Under the pieces are notes generated by a model. It had not been told where the DNA came from. It did no database searches and saw only the letters and a list, made by a program, of their open reading frames with translations. From positions 1 through 25,243 of the forward strand of contig BTQZ01000034.1 of assembly GCA_036986135.1 (NCBI GenBank): a stretch of DNA of 25,243 nt, given 5' to 3'. The DNA comes from JADFRG01 sp036986135 (lineage in GTDB: Bacteria; Chloroflexota; Anaerolineae; Anaerolineales; E44-bin32). Shown here one piece after another: positions 13,693-22,572 of the stretch. A program made the translations under genes and the position numbers. How positions within the stretch are numbered: position 1 is the first letter of the stretch; every line of letters begins with the position of its first letter.

Positions 13693-15905
13693 ATTGTTTC
13701 ATTCCGTGCCAATGACGCGAGCCACTCCCGCACCTTGATTGTCCAAGGGCTCTTAGGATCTCCATTGTCCAAACTTACCTGCAGGTGGTCGTGTCCTTCA
13801 CGTTCCATCCCTTCGATGTGGCCGGGTTCTGCCCTCAGCACGTCGATCATGGCCATGTATTGAGCTCTGAGGATGGGTAGATCATGCTCGCCAATTTCCA
13901 ACAGAAATGGCACCCGATTCCCCGACACATTGTGCAAAGGGCTGGCCTCCTCTTCGTCATCGTGCGAAGACAGGATTCTGGCGCGCCTATGGGGAGGAAG
14001 AGTGACCATGTCGAACACGCCACTGACCGAGAAACACCCCTTGATCACATCGGGCGGGAGTCCCCAATCCTCAAGGCGGTCAGTTTGAAGGCTAATCAGT
14101 GCCGCCAACCACCCTCCTGACGAATGACCACCCACGAAGATGTGCTCCGGGCTTCCACCAAAATCTGCAACATGCTCGAGCACCCATTTGAGGGCCGAAC
14201 GGCAGTCGTCCACGGGGTCCGGATACTTGGACGTGGGAGCCAAACGGTAGCCCACGCTGATGAATACAGCTGGCGTGCACGTGATCGCTGGTGCCATGAA
14301 GCCCATCATGTCTTTATGGCCTCGCACCATGCCTCCGCCGTGCATGAACATCAGCACCGGGACATCCCCAAGGTTGTTGGCTTCGGGCAGGTAGATATCC
14401 AGCATCTGCCGCTCATGTACGCCGTATGGGAGGTTGAGCTTTGTGTTGGTACTTCGACGCACTTTGTCAGTCCATGCCAATGTGGTCTCGAAGTATTCGT
14501 CTGCTGCAGCTGAGTACTCGAAGATCTTGCCCGGATTAAGGATTCCGTTGGGATCAAACAGGTCCTTGATCCTCTTCATCACCTCCAGGCTGTCCCCATG
14601 CTCCTGAAGCATGAATCTTGGTTTGCCTGTGCCCACTCCATGGGAGCCGCTGGCGGTTCCCCCGACACTGATAGCCCAGCACACAATCTCCTCGTCAACC
14701 AGTTCCGCCCTCCGCCTGGCATCCTCGTCGCCCGCCTTGGCGAACATCACGGTATGCAGATGGGCGTCGCCGGCCTGTCCCGTGGTGGCCACGCGTATTC
14801 CGTGCTTGCGTCCGACCTCGTAGGCTTTCTCAACAGATTCAGGATACTTGGAAATGGGCACCACGACGTCGCCGACGGTTACAGAATGGTCTGGATAAAG
14901 GTTCCTGACGGCCATGTTGGATTCTTTGCGCCCTTGCCAGATACGTTCTCGCTCCTTTGTGCTGATCCCAATCTCAAAATGGTGGCAATTGTGGTCCTCA
15001 CAGATCTGTTTGGCGTACTCCACTTCCTCGCGCACACCGGCAGGTGTCCCGTGAAACTCCATCACGAGGGTGGGGGCTTCTTGCATCGAGTAGCCTTTCC
15101 AGAGGTTTGTAGCGCGCACAATCTCGGCGTCCATCAGTTCCATGGCTGCTGGACGGAGACCGTAGCGGAGCATTTCGAAAACTGCGTCGGCAGCATCTTT
15201 GATGGATTGGAAGACCGCAAGACCTGCAGTCTTCTCCATCAGACCGCGTACGCTGAGGGTAATCTCTGTGATCACGCCCAGAGTGCCCTCAGAGCCGGTG
15301 AACAGGTTGACCAGGTCGTAGCCACTAGAGGTCTTGCCGACGTTCGAGCCGATGCTCATGATTTCGCCAGTAGGCAGCACCACTTCCAGATTGAGCACAT
15401 AATCGCGTGTGGCTCCGTACTTCACAAAAAGCAAGCCGGAGGAGTTGTTTGCCACCATTCCTCCAATGGTAGCCACTTTGGCGCTGCCGGGAGCTGGTGG
15501 GAAGAACAGTCCATGTCTTCCCAGTTGCTCTTCTAGCTTCTCGTAGACCACGCCAGGCTGAAGGCGCACTTGCAGGTCCTCGGGGCGAATCTCCAAGATC
15601 CGGTCCATTCTGGACATCGCCAGAACGATGCCTCCCTCGACAGGGATGGGATTTCCTTCGCGACTTGACCCACCCCCCCTGGGCGTGACCGGGATTTGGC
15701 GCTGGTTGGCGAATATAAGGACCTCGCTTGCCTCGATTGCGGTCTGAGGCCATACAACCACCTCGGGTTCGTGCCTTTCCTGAAGGGACTCGTCACCGGA
15801 GTGCACCTCCAAGTCTGCTTTCTTGGTTGAAACCCGCTCTAGATCGCCGATTATGGTTTGTAGAGCTTGAACGTCTTCACTGAGGACATTCGCTAGTTGC
15901 GGCAT
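13689..15905 (-). CDS. Fusion: GlcD-type FAD-linked oxidase + alpha/beta hydrolase
   Basis: A 738-aa protein in one open frame. Residues 40-465 are a VAO/PCMH-type FAD oxidase of the GlcD/D-lactate dehydrogenase group: VTPRGGGSSREGN (73-85), PPAPGSAKVATIGGMVANNSSG (136-157), TGSEGTLGVITEITLS (203-218), GQAGDAHLH (376-384), GSHGVGTGK (420-428) and DPNGILNPGK (451-460). Residues 485-738 are an alpha/beta hydrolase close to the HSL/arylformamidase type: the oxyanion loop HGGGM (522-526), nucleophile elbow GHSSGG with S595, acid D675 (GEHDLP) and H705 or H707 (EGHDHLQ). Both halves look complete. The oxidase would dehydrogenate a 2-hydroxy acid and the hydrolase cleave an ester or amide. The usual GHxGDGNxH and GEHGxG signatures are altered. 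No in-frame stop or start separates the domains. Confidence 0.88.
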   Translation of the reverse strand: MPQLANVLSEDVQALQTIIGDLERVSTKKADLEVHSGDESLQERHEPEVVVWPQTAIEASEVLIFANQRQIPVTPRGGGSSREGNPIPVEGGIVLAMSRMDRILEIRPEDLQVRLQPGVVYEKLEEQLGRHGLFFPPAPGSAKVATIGGMVANNSSGLLFVKYGATRDYVLNLEVVLPTGEIMSIGSNVGKTSSGYDLVNLFTGSEGTLGVITEITLSVRGLMEKTAGLAVFQSIKDAADAVFEMLRYGLRPAAMELMDAEIVRATNLWKGYSMQEAPTLVMEFHGTPAGVREEVEYAKQICEDHNCHHFEIGISTKERERIWQGRKESNMAVRNLYPDHSVTVGDVVVPISKYPESVEKAYEVGRKHGIRVATTGQAGDAHLHTVMFAKAGDEDARRRAELVDEEIVCWAISVGGTASGSHGVGTGKPRFMLQEHGDSLEVMKRIKDLFDPNGILNPGKIFEYSAAADEYFETTLAWTDKVRRSTNTKLNLPYGVHERQMLDIYLPEANNLGDVPVLMFMHGGGMVRGHKDMMGFMAPAITCTPAVFISVGYRLAPTSKYPDPVDDCRSALKWVLEHVADFGGSPEHIFVGGHSSGGWLAALISLQTDRLEDWGLPPDVIKGCFSVSGVFDMVTLPPHRRARILSSHDDEEEASPLHNVSGNRVPFLLEIGEHDLPILRAQYMAMIDVLRAEPGHIEGMEREGHDHLQVSLDNGDPKSPWTIKVREWLASLARNETI

Positions 15906-16128
15906 GAGTGCTTACCTTGATCTCCTTATCTCGGCTGAGCAAGCGCTCCAGGGATTGCGATGCTCTCAAATATCCAACTCTGCCTTAATCTCCCTGGATG
16001 GCTGTAGGTCACCATCGAAGGGAAGACTCCATCACGCTTTCAGGGGATCCTCAATGGCGAGCATTGCGCTTCGACAGGATACTGGGCGGAAGACTCGCCT
16101 TTTTCCAGCATTGTCGAGAACAACCTTT

Positions 16129-16899
16129 CTAGCTCGGCAGGGCTGACATACCTCCATCAACTACCAAGACGTGCGCCACGATATAGGATGCTGCTTCGGA
16201 GCACAGCCACACTACGGCATCGGCGATTTCATCAGGATTCGCCGCGCGTCCGAGCGGAATCTTGGCCCGTCGAGATGCCAAGGCCTGGGGGTCCATCTGA
16301 TTCTGGTACTCTAAGACCGGAGGCGTCAGAACCACACCCGGGGACACAATGTTGATACGTATCCCCTCCTTTGCATATTCCAGGGCAACAGATTTGGTCA
16401 GCCCGTTCACCCCGTGCTTGGCGGTTGCATAGAATGGAATGCCCGGGGAACCGCTCAGCCCAGCCAGGGATGATGTGTTGACAATCGCTCCCCCACCGTG
16501 TGCGGCCATGTGCTTTATCTCGAATTTCATGCATAACCAGACGCTTCTCAAATTAACATCAATGCAATTATCCCAGTGCTCTTCAGTGTGTTCGGTGAAT
16601 GCCCCTCTGATCCCAAGTTGTCCGACGTTGTTGTGTGCACAGTCCAAACCACCATAGAGCTCGACAGCAGAGTTGACCAAAGCCTCAACTTCTGCCTCTT
16701 TGGTCACATCTGTTTTGACGAATCTCGCCTTACCGTCGTTTTCTTGGATATGGTGAACCGTTTCTTCGCCACCTTCAACATTCAAATCGGCAACGATCAC
16801 CTTTGCACCGTTCCTGGCGAATGCTAATGCTGAAGCTCTTCCGATCCCCGATCCGCTGCCAGTTATCAGTGCTACCTTGCCTTCAAACTGTCCTCCCAT
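16129..16899 (-). CDS. Short-chain dehydrogenase/reductase (SDR)
   Basis: A 256-aa classical SDR. The start at 16899 is set by AGGAGG about seven bases upstream and by the homology start (MGGQFEGKVALITGSGSGIG). The dinucleotide motif is TGSGSGIG; D55-like VADLN favours NAD(H) over NADP(H). The NNVG motif (AHNNVGQLG), catalytic S in NTSSLAGLSG, YATAK (Tyr and Lys of the active site) and the VSPGVVLTPPV loop are present, ending with VLVVDGGMSALPS. It interconverts an alcohol and a ketone on a substrate that cannot be read from sequence. It is 229 bases upstream of the flavin oxidase gene on the same strand; that gap (15906-16128) shows no gene. Confidence 0.93.
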   Translation of the reverse strand: MGGQFEGKVALITGSGSGIGRASALAFARNGAKVIVADLNVEGGEETVHHIQENDGKARFVKTDVTKEAEVEALVNSAVELYGGLDCAHNNVGQLGIRGAFTEHTEEHWDNCIDVNLRSVWLCMKFEIKHMAAHGGGAIVNTSSLAGLSGSPGIPFYATAKHGVNGLTKSVALEYAKEGIRINIVSPGVVLTPPVLEYQNQMDPQALASRRAKIPLGRAANPDEIADAVVWLCSEAASYIVAHVLVVDGGMSALPS

Positions 16900-17075
16900 T
16901 CCAAAGCCTCCTGGTCGAAGATTGAGAATTGAAATCTCGTCCTTCCTCAATCTATGTCTTTGCCCTGCTTCGCTCGCGCTGGCGTTCGAAAAACTGTTTC
17001 ACGAGGAACGGTCTCCAAGATGGATGCCGAATGCCTGTAGCACGCTTCATCGCCGTGGAATGGGCACGCGGATAG

Positions 17076-18731
17076 TCAGATCTGATGCACGATCTTTCCG
17101 TCAACAATGGTCATCCATGTTTTGATCTCTTTCATCTCCTCCGTTGGGCAGGTGAGAATGTCATCAGAGAGCACGGCGAGATCGGCAAACTTCCCAGGTT
17201 CGATGGAGCCTATCTTGTCGTCATCATCCGACATTCGGGCAGCGTCGATCGTGTGAGACATGAGAGATTGCTCGCGCGTGAGCCTCTCTTCTGGGCCAAG
17301 AACTCCTGCCTGGATGGTCTGTCTTGTGACATCTAGCCACATCATGAAGCTGGGATTCCACTGGTATGACAAGAATGTGTCAGACCCCCCTCCTACCCTG
17401 ATCCCGGCATCGAGGAAGCTCTTCATCGGGTTTGAGCGGTTTGCCCGATCCGAGCCCCACCATTTGACCATCGCGGCACCCGCTTTGTAGGTGTACAGGA
17501 ATTGGCAGGGTATATACACGCCGAGGCGCTTGATCCTTTCGTAGTGATCCTGCCGGGCCATCGTGGCGTGGATGAGGTGCCAGTGTTTGTCCACGATCGG
17601 AATGTCCTGGTCAAGCTCCTCCAAGACATCCAAGAAGGCGTCTATTGCCGCATCCCCGATTGCGTGTGTAGCCAAACGCCACCCGTGTTGTGCGACACGG
17701 CGACAAAGCTCCAAGAATTCCTGTCGAGACATTGTCAGACTTCCCCGATATTCGGGGGCTTCTTGTTCTCCCGGTACCAGCTGGTAGGGTTCGCTCATGC
17801 AAGCCGATGTGGTGAACCAGTCTAATGATGTCTTGATGGAGTCGACTCTCAACCACGCATCTCCCGCACTGCTGAGGCCGATTGACTCTGAGAAGCCATT
17901 CGGCCCGAGTTCGACTTGCTCAGTGCGGATTGGTCCGTGGTCGATCCAAGGCCAAAGAGACGGGCCAACTCGAGCTCTCACCGTCATGTCCCCCTTGGTC
18001 CAGAGCTGAGCATAGGTTCCCAAACCTTCCATTGTGACGTGGCTGTCACCCACAGTGGTGACCCCAACTTGGTTGAAATCCCTCATAGTTTGCTTTAACC
18101 ACTCTTGCTTCTGTCGATCTGTAGGTATGGGAAACATCTCCTTGAACGGCCGACTGGCAGCATCTCCAAGTCGCCCTGTGAGCCGACCGGTCTCAGGATC
18201 CTTGCCAAGCGTCCCATTCTCCGGATTTGGGCTTTCTGCGGTAATCCCGGCGAGCCTCAGGGCTTGGCTGTTGACCATGTTGTCACGCATGCGGTACACG
18301 AAGAATACTGGATTGTTGGCCGAAACCGAATCAAGCTCCTCGAGAGTGGGCATTCGCTTCTCTTGCAGCGTGTCTGGATGGAATCCCTTGGCTGTGATGA
18401 CCCATTTGCGAGGCCCCGCGCTCCGGCATGCCTCCCCGATGACGCTCAACAGCTCGCGGATCGACCTGGTGCTATCGAGGGATACCTTAGACTTCAGGAG
18501 GGAGATCTCCTGCATATGAACATGTGAATCTACGTAGCCGGGGATCAACGTCTTGCCTCGAAGGTCAATCATCTGGGCATTCGCGGGTGCGCTCGCCTTG
18601 ACCTGGTCGTTGCTGCCCACCGAAACGATCTTCTCACCACAAATGGAGACAGCCTCGGCGAAGCTGAACGCCGCATCGACTGTAACGACCTTCCCATTGA
18701 AGAGGACTTTCCAGTCCGCCTGTGTGCCCAT
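17076..18731 (-). CDS. YtcJ-like metal-dependent amidohydrolase
   Basis: A 551-aa amidohydrolase-superfamily protein. I use the ATG at 18731 because GGGAGG lies about seven bases upstream and MGTQADWKVLFNGKVVTVD is the normal family start; a longer frame upstream passes through a hairpin. Features: the beta-sandwich start, the metal-binding HVH (H70, H72 in GYVDSHVHMQE), the long YtcJ-type insertion, WRLATHAIGDAAIDAFLDVLEE, HLIHATMARQDHYERIKRLG and the Asp of VGGGSDTFLSYQW. It ends with the restored sandwich, SIEPGKFADLAVLSDD. This group (formamide amidohydrolase/exoenzyme-regulatory AepA-like) hydrolyses amides or cyclic amides in the cytoplasm. It lies after the transporter binding-protein gene, which suggests it acts on the imported compound. 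Confidence 0.9.
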   Translation of the reverse strand: MGTQADWKVLFNGKVVTVDAAFSFAEAVSICGEKIVSVGSNDQVKASAPANAQMIDLRGKTLIPGYVDSHVHMQEISLLKSKVSLDSTRSIRELLSVIGEACRSAGPRKWVITAKGFHPDTLQEKRMPTLEELDSVSANNPVFFVYRMRDNMVNSQALRLAGITAESPNPENGTLGKDPETGRLTGRLGDAASRPFKEMFPIPTDRQKQEWLKQTMRDFNQVGVTTVGDSHVTMEGLGTYAQLWTKGDMTVRARVGPSLWPWIDHGPIRTEQVELGPNGFSESIGLSSAGDAWLRVDSIKTSLDWFTTSACMSEPYQLVPGEQEAPEYRGSLTMSRQEFLELCRRVAQHGWRLATHAIGDAAIDAFLDVLEELDQDIPIVDKHWHLIHATMARQDHYERIKRLGVYIPCQFLYTYKAGAAMVKWWGSDRANRSNPMKSFLDAGIRVGGGSDTFLSYQWNPSFMMWLDVTRQTIQAGVLGPEERLTREQSLMSHTIDAARMSDDDDKIGSIEPGKFADLAVLSDDILTCPTEEMKEIKTWMTIVDGKIVHQI

Positions 18732-18781
18732 TTCCGTGCCTCCCAAGCTAATTTCTTCTGTAAATATCGATGACAAGTCCA

Positions 18782-18827
18782 CCAGTGCTGCTCGCCGAGC
18801 CCACGAGCGGCCAGCGAGCAGCACTGG
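18782..18827 (-). promoter_or_regulatory. Intercistronic hairpin after the binding-protein gene
   Basis: A 14-bp perfect stem, CCAGTGCTGCTCGC (18782-18795) with GCGAGCAGCACTGG (18814-18827), and an 18-base loop. It lies 67 bases past the stop of the substrate-binding protein and 51 bases before the amidohydrolase start. There is no T-tract on the minus strand, so it is more likely an mRNA 3'-end stabiliser or partial terminator than a full stop. Confidence 0.65.
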
Positions 18828-18894
18828 AATTGATTTTCTGAGGCGCGTGAGGCTGCCAAGTCCAAGGCTGCCCCAGCGCGTCCGCCTCCTGGCC

Positions 18895-20511
18895 TTACTC
18901 GGTGTAGGCCGTGCGCAACTCTAGGATGTTGGGGCTGAAGCCAATCTCGTGTAGACCGGTGCGGAATGCGAAGGTTTGCGGTGGCCAAACAGACCACACT
19001 ACCGGCGCCAGTTCAGCCAAGTAGGCACTGGCTTCATGAAGAACTTCCGTGCGCTTATCAGGATCCAGTGTTATCCGCTCCGCGTCGATGAGCGCGTCCA
19101 ATTCAGGATCGTTCATCCAACCGAAGGGATGGGTTGAATGGAATGCTGACAAGACGTCGTTCAGATCACCGGTTGCCCCCGCGCCTGGTCCGAATAGCGT
19201 CGAGGCGAGTTCGCCACCCCGGAGCTTGGGCCCCCATTCTGCAGCGTCCATTGGGACAAGCTCGACGTTCACTCCGATTGCCGCCCAATAGCTAGCCACG
19301 ATCTCCAGAATCTGGTCACCGTAGGGATATCGATTGGCAGGATAGTAGACCGTGAAGGTCAAGCCGTCCACACCGGCGTCGGATAACAACTGTGTGGCCA
19401 TGGCCGGATCATAGGGATAGGGGTCAAGATCGCGATCAAATCCGAATCCATCGGGAGTCACGAATTGCGATTGGGTCACTCGGCCCAATCCTCCCATCAA
19501 CGAGTCTACAATCGCCGCCTTGTCCACTGCATAGTTAAGCGCTTGCCGAACTCGTTGATCCGACAGGGCGGGAATCTCATCCGCCTGTTTGGGATTCATG
19601 ATTAAGATCGTTGGAGTGCTGGTCGTGACGACGGAAAGCGTCTCCAGTCCCGCGTCCTGCAGCCTCGGCACCTGATCCAGCGCCACATCCTGAGCGATAT
19701 CCACTTCTCCGGCTTCCAGTGCGGCCATTCGAGTAGACTGCTCGGGCATCTCGATGAACTCCACGGTATCGAGAAGTGGGGCGCCGCCCCAGTAGTCATC
19801 GTACCTCTCGAGGACAACACGCTCGTCCTGTGAGAACTCCACTACCTTGAAAGGACCAGTGCCAACGGGCGCCTGAGCGAAGCCTTCTGCGCCTACTTCG
19901 GCAAAGTACTTGGCAGGCCGTATGTTGACATTCCAGAGAGCAGGTATCACCAAACCAGAGGGGCCGTCTGTGATGATGTTCACCGTGAACTTGTCCACTA
20001 CCTGGACATCTTTGATCATTTTGATCCAACCTGCACGCCTAACGTTGTTGTCGGGGTCTAGAACGTAGTCGAAGCTGAATTTGACCGAGTCGGCATCAAA
20101 CTCCTCGCCATTGTGGAATGTCACCCCTTCTCTCAACTTGAGTTGCCAGGTGGTCGCGTCCAGCGCCTCCCACGATACGGCCAGAACAGGCTCCAGATTC
20201 GCATCCATTCCTGTTCTGGCAAGGGGCTCATAGATTTGGTACTCGATCCTCACTGAGTTCTGCGCCTGATCTAGCCCATCCAACGTCTCGGCTACTGCGA
20301 GCACGGCCAACCTTAAGTTCTGTTCAACTGGTGGAATATCGGTGGCAGGAATCGCCGTTGGATCTAGTGACACTTCCGTCGGGACCGATGGCTCCTCCGG
20401 AACTGATGGCACCTCGGTGGGTTCGTCCGGCGCCGCAGCCGGACCACAGCCAGCCAGCACCATGCCGGATAGCACAACGATTGTCAGGGCTCTTACTAGC
20501 AACCTGTTCAT
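18895..20511 (-). CDS. ABC transporter substrate-binding lipoprotein, family 5 (Dpp/Opp type)
   Basis: A 538-aa protein from the ATG at 20511, preceded by AGGAGGAG about seven bases upstream. The lipobox is VLAGC (C22). A Pro/Glu/Thr/Val-rich spacer (25-60) leads to the family 5 domain: YEPLARTGMDANLEPVLAVSWEALDATTWQLKLREGVTFHNGEEFDADSVKFSFDYVLDP and PVGTGPFKVVEFS, then the VDKAAIVDSLMGG and PYPYDPAMATQLLSDAG segments. These proteins capture peptides, opines, nickel or other small organics outside the membrane and hand them to the permeases. The following permease genes upstream (in transcription order) complete the import channel. The ligand cannot be predicted from sequence by eye. Confidence 0.93.
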   Translation of the reverse strand: MNRLLVRALTIVVLSGMVLAGCGPAAAPDEPTEVPSVPEEPSVPTEVSLDPTAIPATDIPPVEQNLRLAVLAVAETLDGLDQAQNSVRIEYQIYEPLARTGMDANLEPVLAVSWEALDATTWQLKLREGVTFHNGEEFDADSVKFSFDYVLDPDNNVRRAGWIKMIKDVQVVDKFTVNIITDGPSGLVIPALWNVNIRPAKYFAEVGAEGFAQAPVGTGPFKVVEFSQDERVVLERYDDYWGGAPLLDTVEFIEMPEQSTRMAALEAGEVDIAQDVALDQVPRLQDAGLETLSVVTTSTPTILIMNPKQADEIPALSDQRVRQALNYAVDKAAIVDSLMGGLGRVTQSQFVTPDGFGFDRDLDPYPYDPAMATQLLSDAGVDGLTFTVYYPANRYPYGDQILEIVASYWAAIGVNVELVPMDAAEWGPKLRGGELASTLFGPGAGATGDLNDVLSAFHSTHPFGWMNDPELDALIDAERITLDPDKRTEVLHEASAYLAELAPVVWSVWPPQTFAFRTGLHEIGFSPNILELRTAYTE

Positions 20512-20525
20512 TATCGATCTCCTCC

Positions 20526-20564
20526 TGTGGCTACGCTGAAAAGCAACCAGCCCGAATAGCCACA
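20526..20564 (-). promoter_or_regulatory. Small hairpin just upstream of the binding-protein ribosome binding site
   Basis: TGTGGCTA (20557-20564 read on the minus strand) and TAGCCACA (20526-20533) can pair around a 23-base loop. The foot of the stem is immediately followed by GGAGGAG, the ribosome binding site of the binding-protein gene. A role in controlling translation is possible but the stem is only 8 bp. Confidence 0.35.
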
Positions 20565-20683
20565 AATCAGTAAACGTTCTCGGCTCCAGAAATGGATCCT
20601 GTATCAATAGGTCCGTTTGCTGAGTCGCACCTCCTTCGTCTTGAGTGAATCCCGATCCAGTGGTTTATCTGTCACTAGATCCT

Positions 20684-21538
20684 TCACAGCCTCGGATCCA
20701 AAACGTCGCGCAGCCAATCGCCTAGCAAGTTGGCTCCCAACACCGTCATCATGATCGCAAGCCCGGGGAAGGTTGGCAGCCACCAGGCAATCTGCATGTA
20801 GTCGCGCGACTCACTGAGCATCAGGCCCCACGTTGATTGCGGTGGCTGAACGCCAAAGCCGAGGAACGAAAGGGATGCCTCCACTACAATCATCCATGCG
20901 AAAGCGAAGCTGGCCAGGACAATGATCGGCGATGCGATGTTGGGCAAGATGTGGTGGATAAGGATGCGAGGACTTCTGGCACCCAAACTCATTGCGGCTT
21001 CAATGTATTCCCTCTCCCGCTCGCTGAGCACTTGTCCCTGCACCACCCTGGCGAAGGTGACCCACCCTCCGATCCCGAGTACGAGGACCGTTGTTTTGAC
21101 TCCAGGCCCGACGGCGGCGACCAAGACGAGGGCCAGGGCGATGAAGGGGAACGATTGCTGCACATCGGCCAACCGCATGATGATTTCCAGCCTTCCCTTG
21201 AAGTAGCCGGCTAGCATTCCAAGGATTGTCCCCAATCCCAAAGCCAGAATCGTCGTGACCAGACCCACAAATAGCGATATTCGCCCACCAAAAAGAATTC
21301 GGCTGAGGACATCCCGGCCAAGATGGTCAGTGCCAAGAAGATGCTCCGCGCTACCATTGGGCGACCAGGCTGGGGGCAATAAGCGACTTGCGAGATCAAT
21401 CTCTGCAGGATCAGTCTTGACTATCCAGGGGGCAAGCGCGGCGCTCAGGACCATGATCACAAGGATTATGGAGCCGACCACAGCAGTTCGGTTCACCCAT
21501 GCTTTGCGGAGTCCCTCGCTCATCAGGCCGCCCTGCAT
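20684..21538 (-). CDS. ABC transporter permease, DppC/OppC type
   Basis: A 284-aa membrane protein with six hydrophobic helices. The N-terminal OppC_N-like segment (LRKAWVNRTAVVGSIILVIMVLSAALAPWI) and the DHLGRDVLSRILFGGRISLFVG region are diagnostic of DppC. The EAA loop for contact with the ATPase is EAAMSLGARSPRILIHHILPN. It ends WLRDVLDPRL, the normal family end. The start could also be the ATG at 21523; I kept 21538 because AGGG lies eight bases upstream. It is 40 bases after the partner permease gene. It forms the inner-membrane channel with the DppB-type protein. Confidence 0.93.
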   Translation of the reverse strand: MQGGLMSEGLRKAWVNRTAVVGSIILVIMVLSAALAPWIVKTDPAEIDLASRLLPPAWSPNGSAEHLLGTDHLGRDVLSRILFGGRISLFVGLVTTILALGLGTILGMLAGYFKGRLEIIMRLADVQQSFPFIALALVLVAAVGPGVKTTVLVLGIGGWVTFARVVQGQVLSEREREYIEAAMSLGARSPRILIHHILPNIASPIIVLASFAFAWMIVVEASLSFLGFGVQPPQSTWGLMLSESRDYMQIAWWLPTFPGLAIMMTVLGANLLGDWLRDVLDPRL

Positions 21539-21578
21539 TCAACAAGCCCTAGCTGCTATCTGCAATCCTGGTGGACGC

Positions 21579-22496
21579 TTATTCATGCCTAATCCGTGGA
21601 TCCAAATAGGCATAGGAAATATCAGTGAGAAGATTGACTGCTGTGACAAACAAGGCAATCACAAGAACCGCCGCCTGCGCTACGGGGTAGTCTCGATTTC
21701 TCACTGCCTCGGCCAACAACCTTCCTATTCCTGGCCAGACAAAGACCGTTTCAATGACCACAGATCCTCCCACCAGAGCGGCAAACATGAGCCCAATCAT
21801 CGCTGCAACAGGGAGAGATGCATTTCTCATAGCATGACGAAAGATCACGACTCTTTCCCGCAAGCCTTTGCCTCTGGCTGTTCGTATGTAGTCTTCCCCC
21901 AGCACGTCGAGCATGCTCGACCTAGTCACGCGTGCCAGCCGGGCCATCGAATAGACAGCCAGACTGATACTGGGAAGTATCAAATGGCGAAGCCCACCCC
22001 GTCCCGAGGTTGGCAACAGCTTGAGCTGAACTGCAAAGATGATCATGGCCATGACACCCAACCAAAAGGTAGGCATGGACTGCCCAATGAGGGCAGCCCC
22101 CATGAGAATATTGTCAATGAGGGAGCCCTTCTTCACGGCGGCTACGACCCCGATTGGTATGGACAGGGTGACCGTTAGGACCACCGATACAAGGGCCAAT
22201 TCAAGGGTGGCCGGCAGACGCTCGAGAACCAGTTCCAAAGCAGGGCGATTGAAGTGAAGGGAGGTCCCGAAATCCCCAGTGAACGCCCGCATCAAGAATT
22301 TAAAATACTGAATGTACACGGGATCCTTCAAGCCATAGGCCTCTCTGAACCTCTCGACTATTTCATCCGACGCATCGTAAGGAAGCATGAGGGTTACTGG
22401 GTCGCCCGACAGTCTTAGTACGAAAAAGATCAGTGTCACCGAACCCACAATCACAAAGGCGGTTTGAAGAAGTCGCCGCAGCAGATACCCACTCAT
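21579..22496 (-). CDS. ABC transporter permease, DppB/OppB type
   Basis: A 305-aa membrane protein with the DppB start MSGYLLRRLLQTAFVIVGSVTLIFFVLRLSGDPV and six helices. LPATLELALVSVVLTVTLSIPIGVVAA precedes the core; the EAA loop reads IRTARGKGLRERVVIFRHAMRNASLPV and the end is LLTDISYAYLDPRIRHE, all as in the family. GAGGA lies about six bases before the ATG. It is the first transporter gene of the set in transcription order. Neither this set nor the window contains the two ATPase genes (DppD/DppF type) usually found next to such permeases. Confidence 0.94.
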   Translation of the reverse strand: MSGYLLRRLLQTAFVIVGSVTLIFFVLRLSGDPVTLMLPYDASDEIVERFREAYGLKDPVYIQYFKFLMRAFTGDFGTSLHFNRPALELVLERLPATLELALVSVVLTVTLSIPIGVVAAVKKGSLIDNILMGAALIGQSMPTFWLGVMAMIIFAVQLKLLPTSGRGGLRHLILPSISLAVYSMARLARVTRSSMLDVLGEDYIRTARGKGLRERVVIFRHAMRNASLPVAAMIGLMFAALVGGSVVIETVFVWPGIGRLLAEAVRNRDYPVAQAAVLVIALFVTAVNLLTDISYAYLDPRIRHE

Positions 22497-22572
22497 CGCA
22501 GGTCCTCACAGCCTGGATTCCTATCCAAGCCAATTGGGCTGACCGAATAGAAAGATCACGGCCGCGACAGCA

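Noticed and set aside
14598..15536. Long plus-strand frame of 312 codons
   Set aside because: It lies wholly antisense to the flavin oxidase-hydrolase gene, has no family features and no ribosome binding site; it is a shadow of that gene's codon bias.
15906..16128. Gap between SDR and flavin oxidase genes
   Set aside because: Read in all frames for a remnant gene or hairpin; only short frames without motifs were seen.
21255..22178. Plus-strand frame of 307 codons
   Set aside because: It runs antisense across both permease genes and their junction, and the translation is low in hydrophobic or motif structure.
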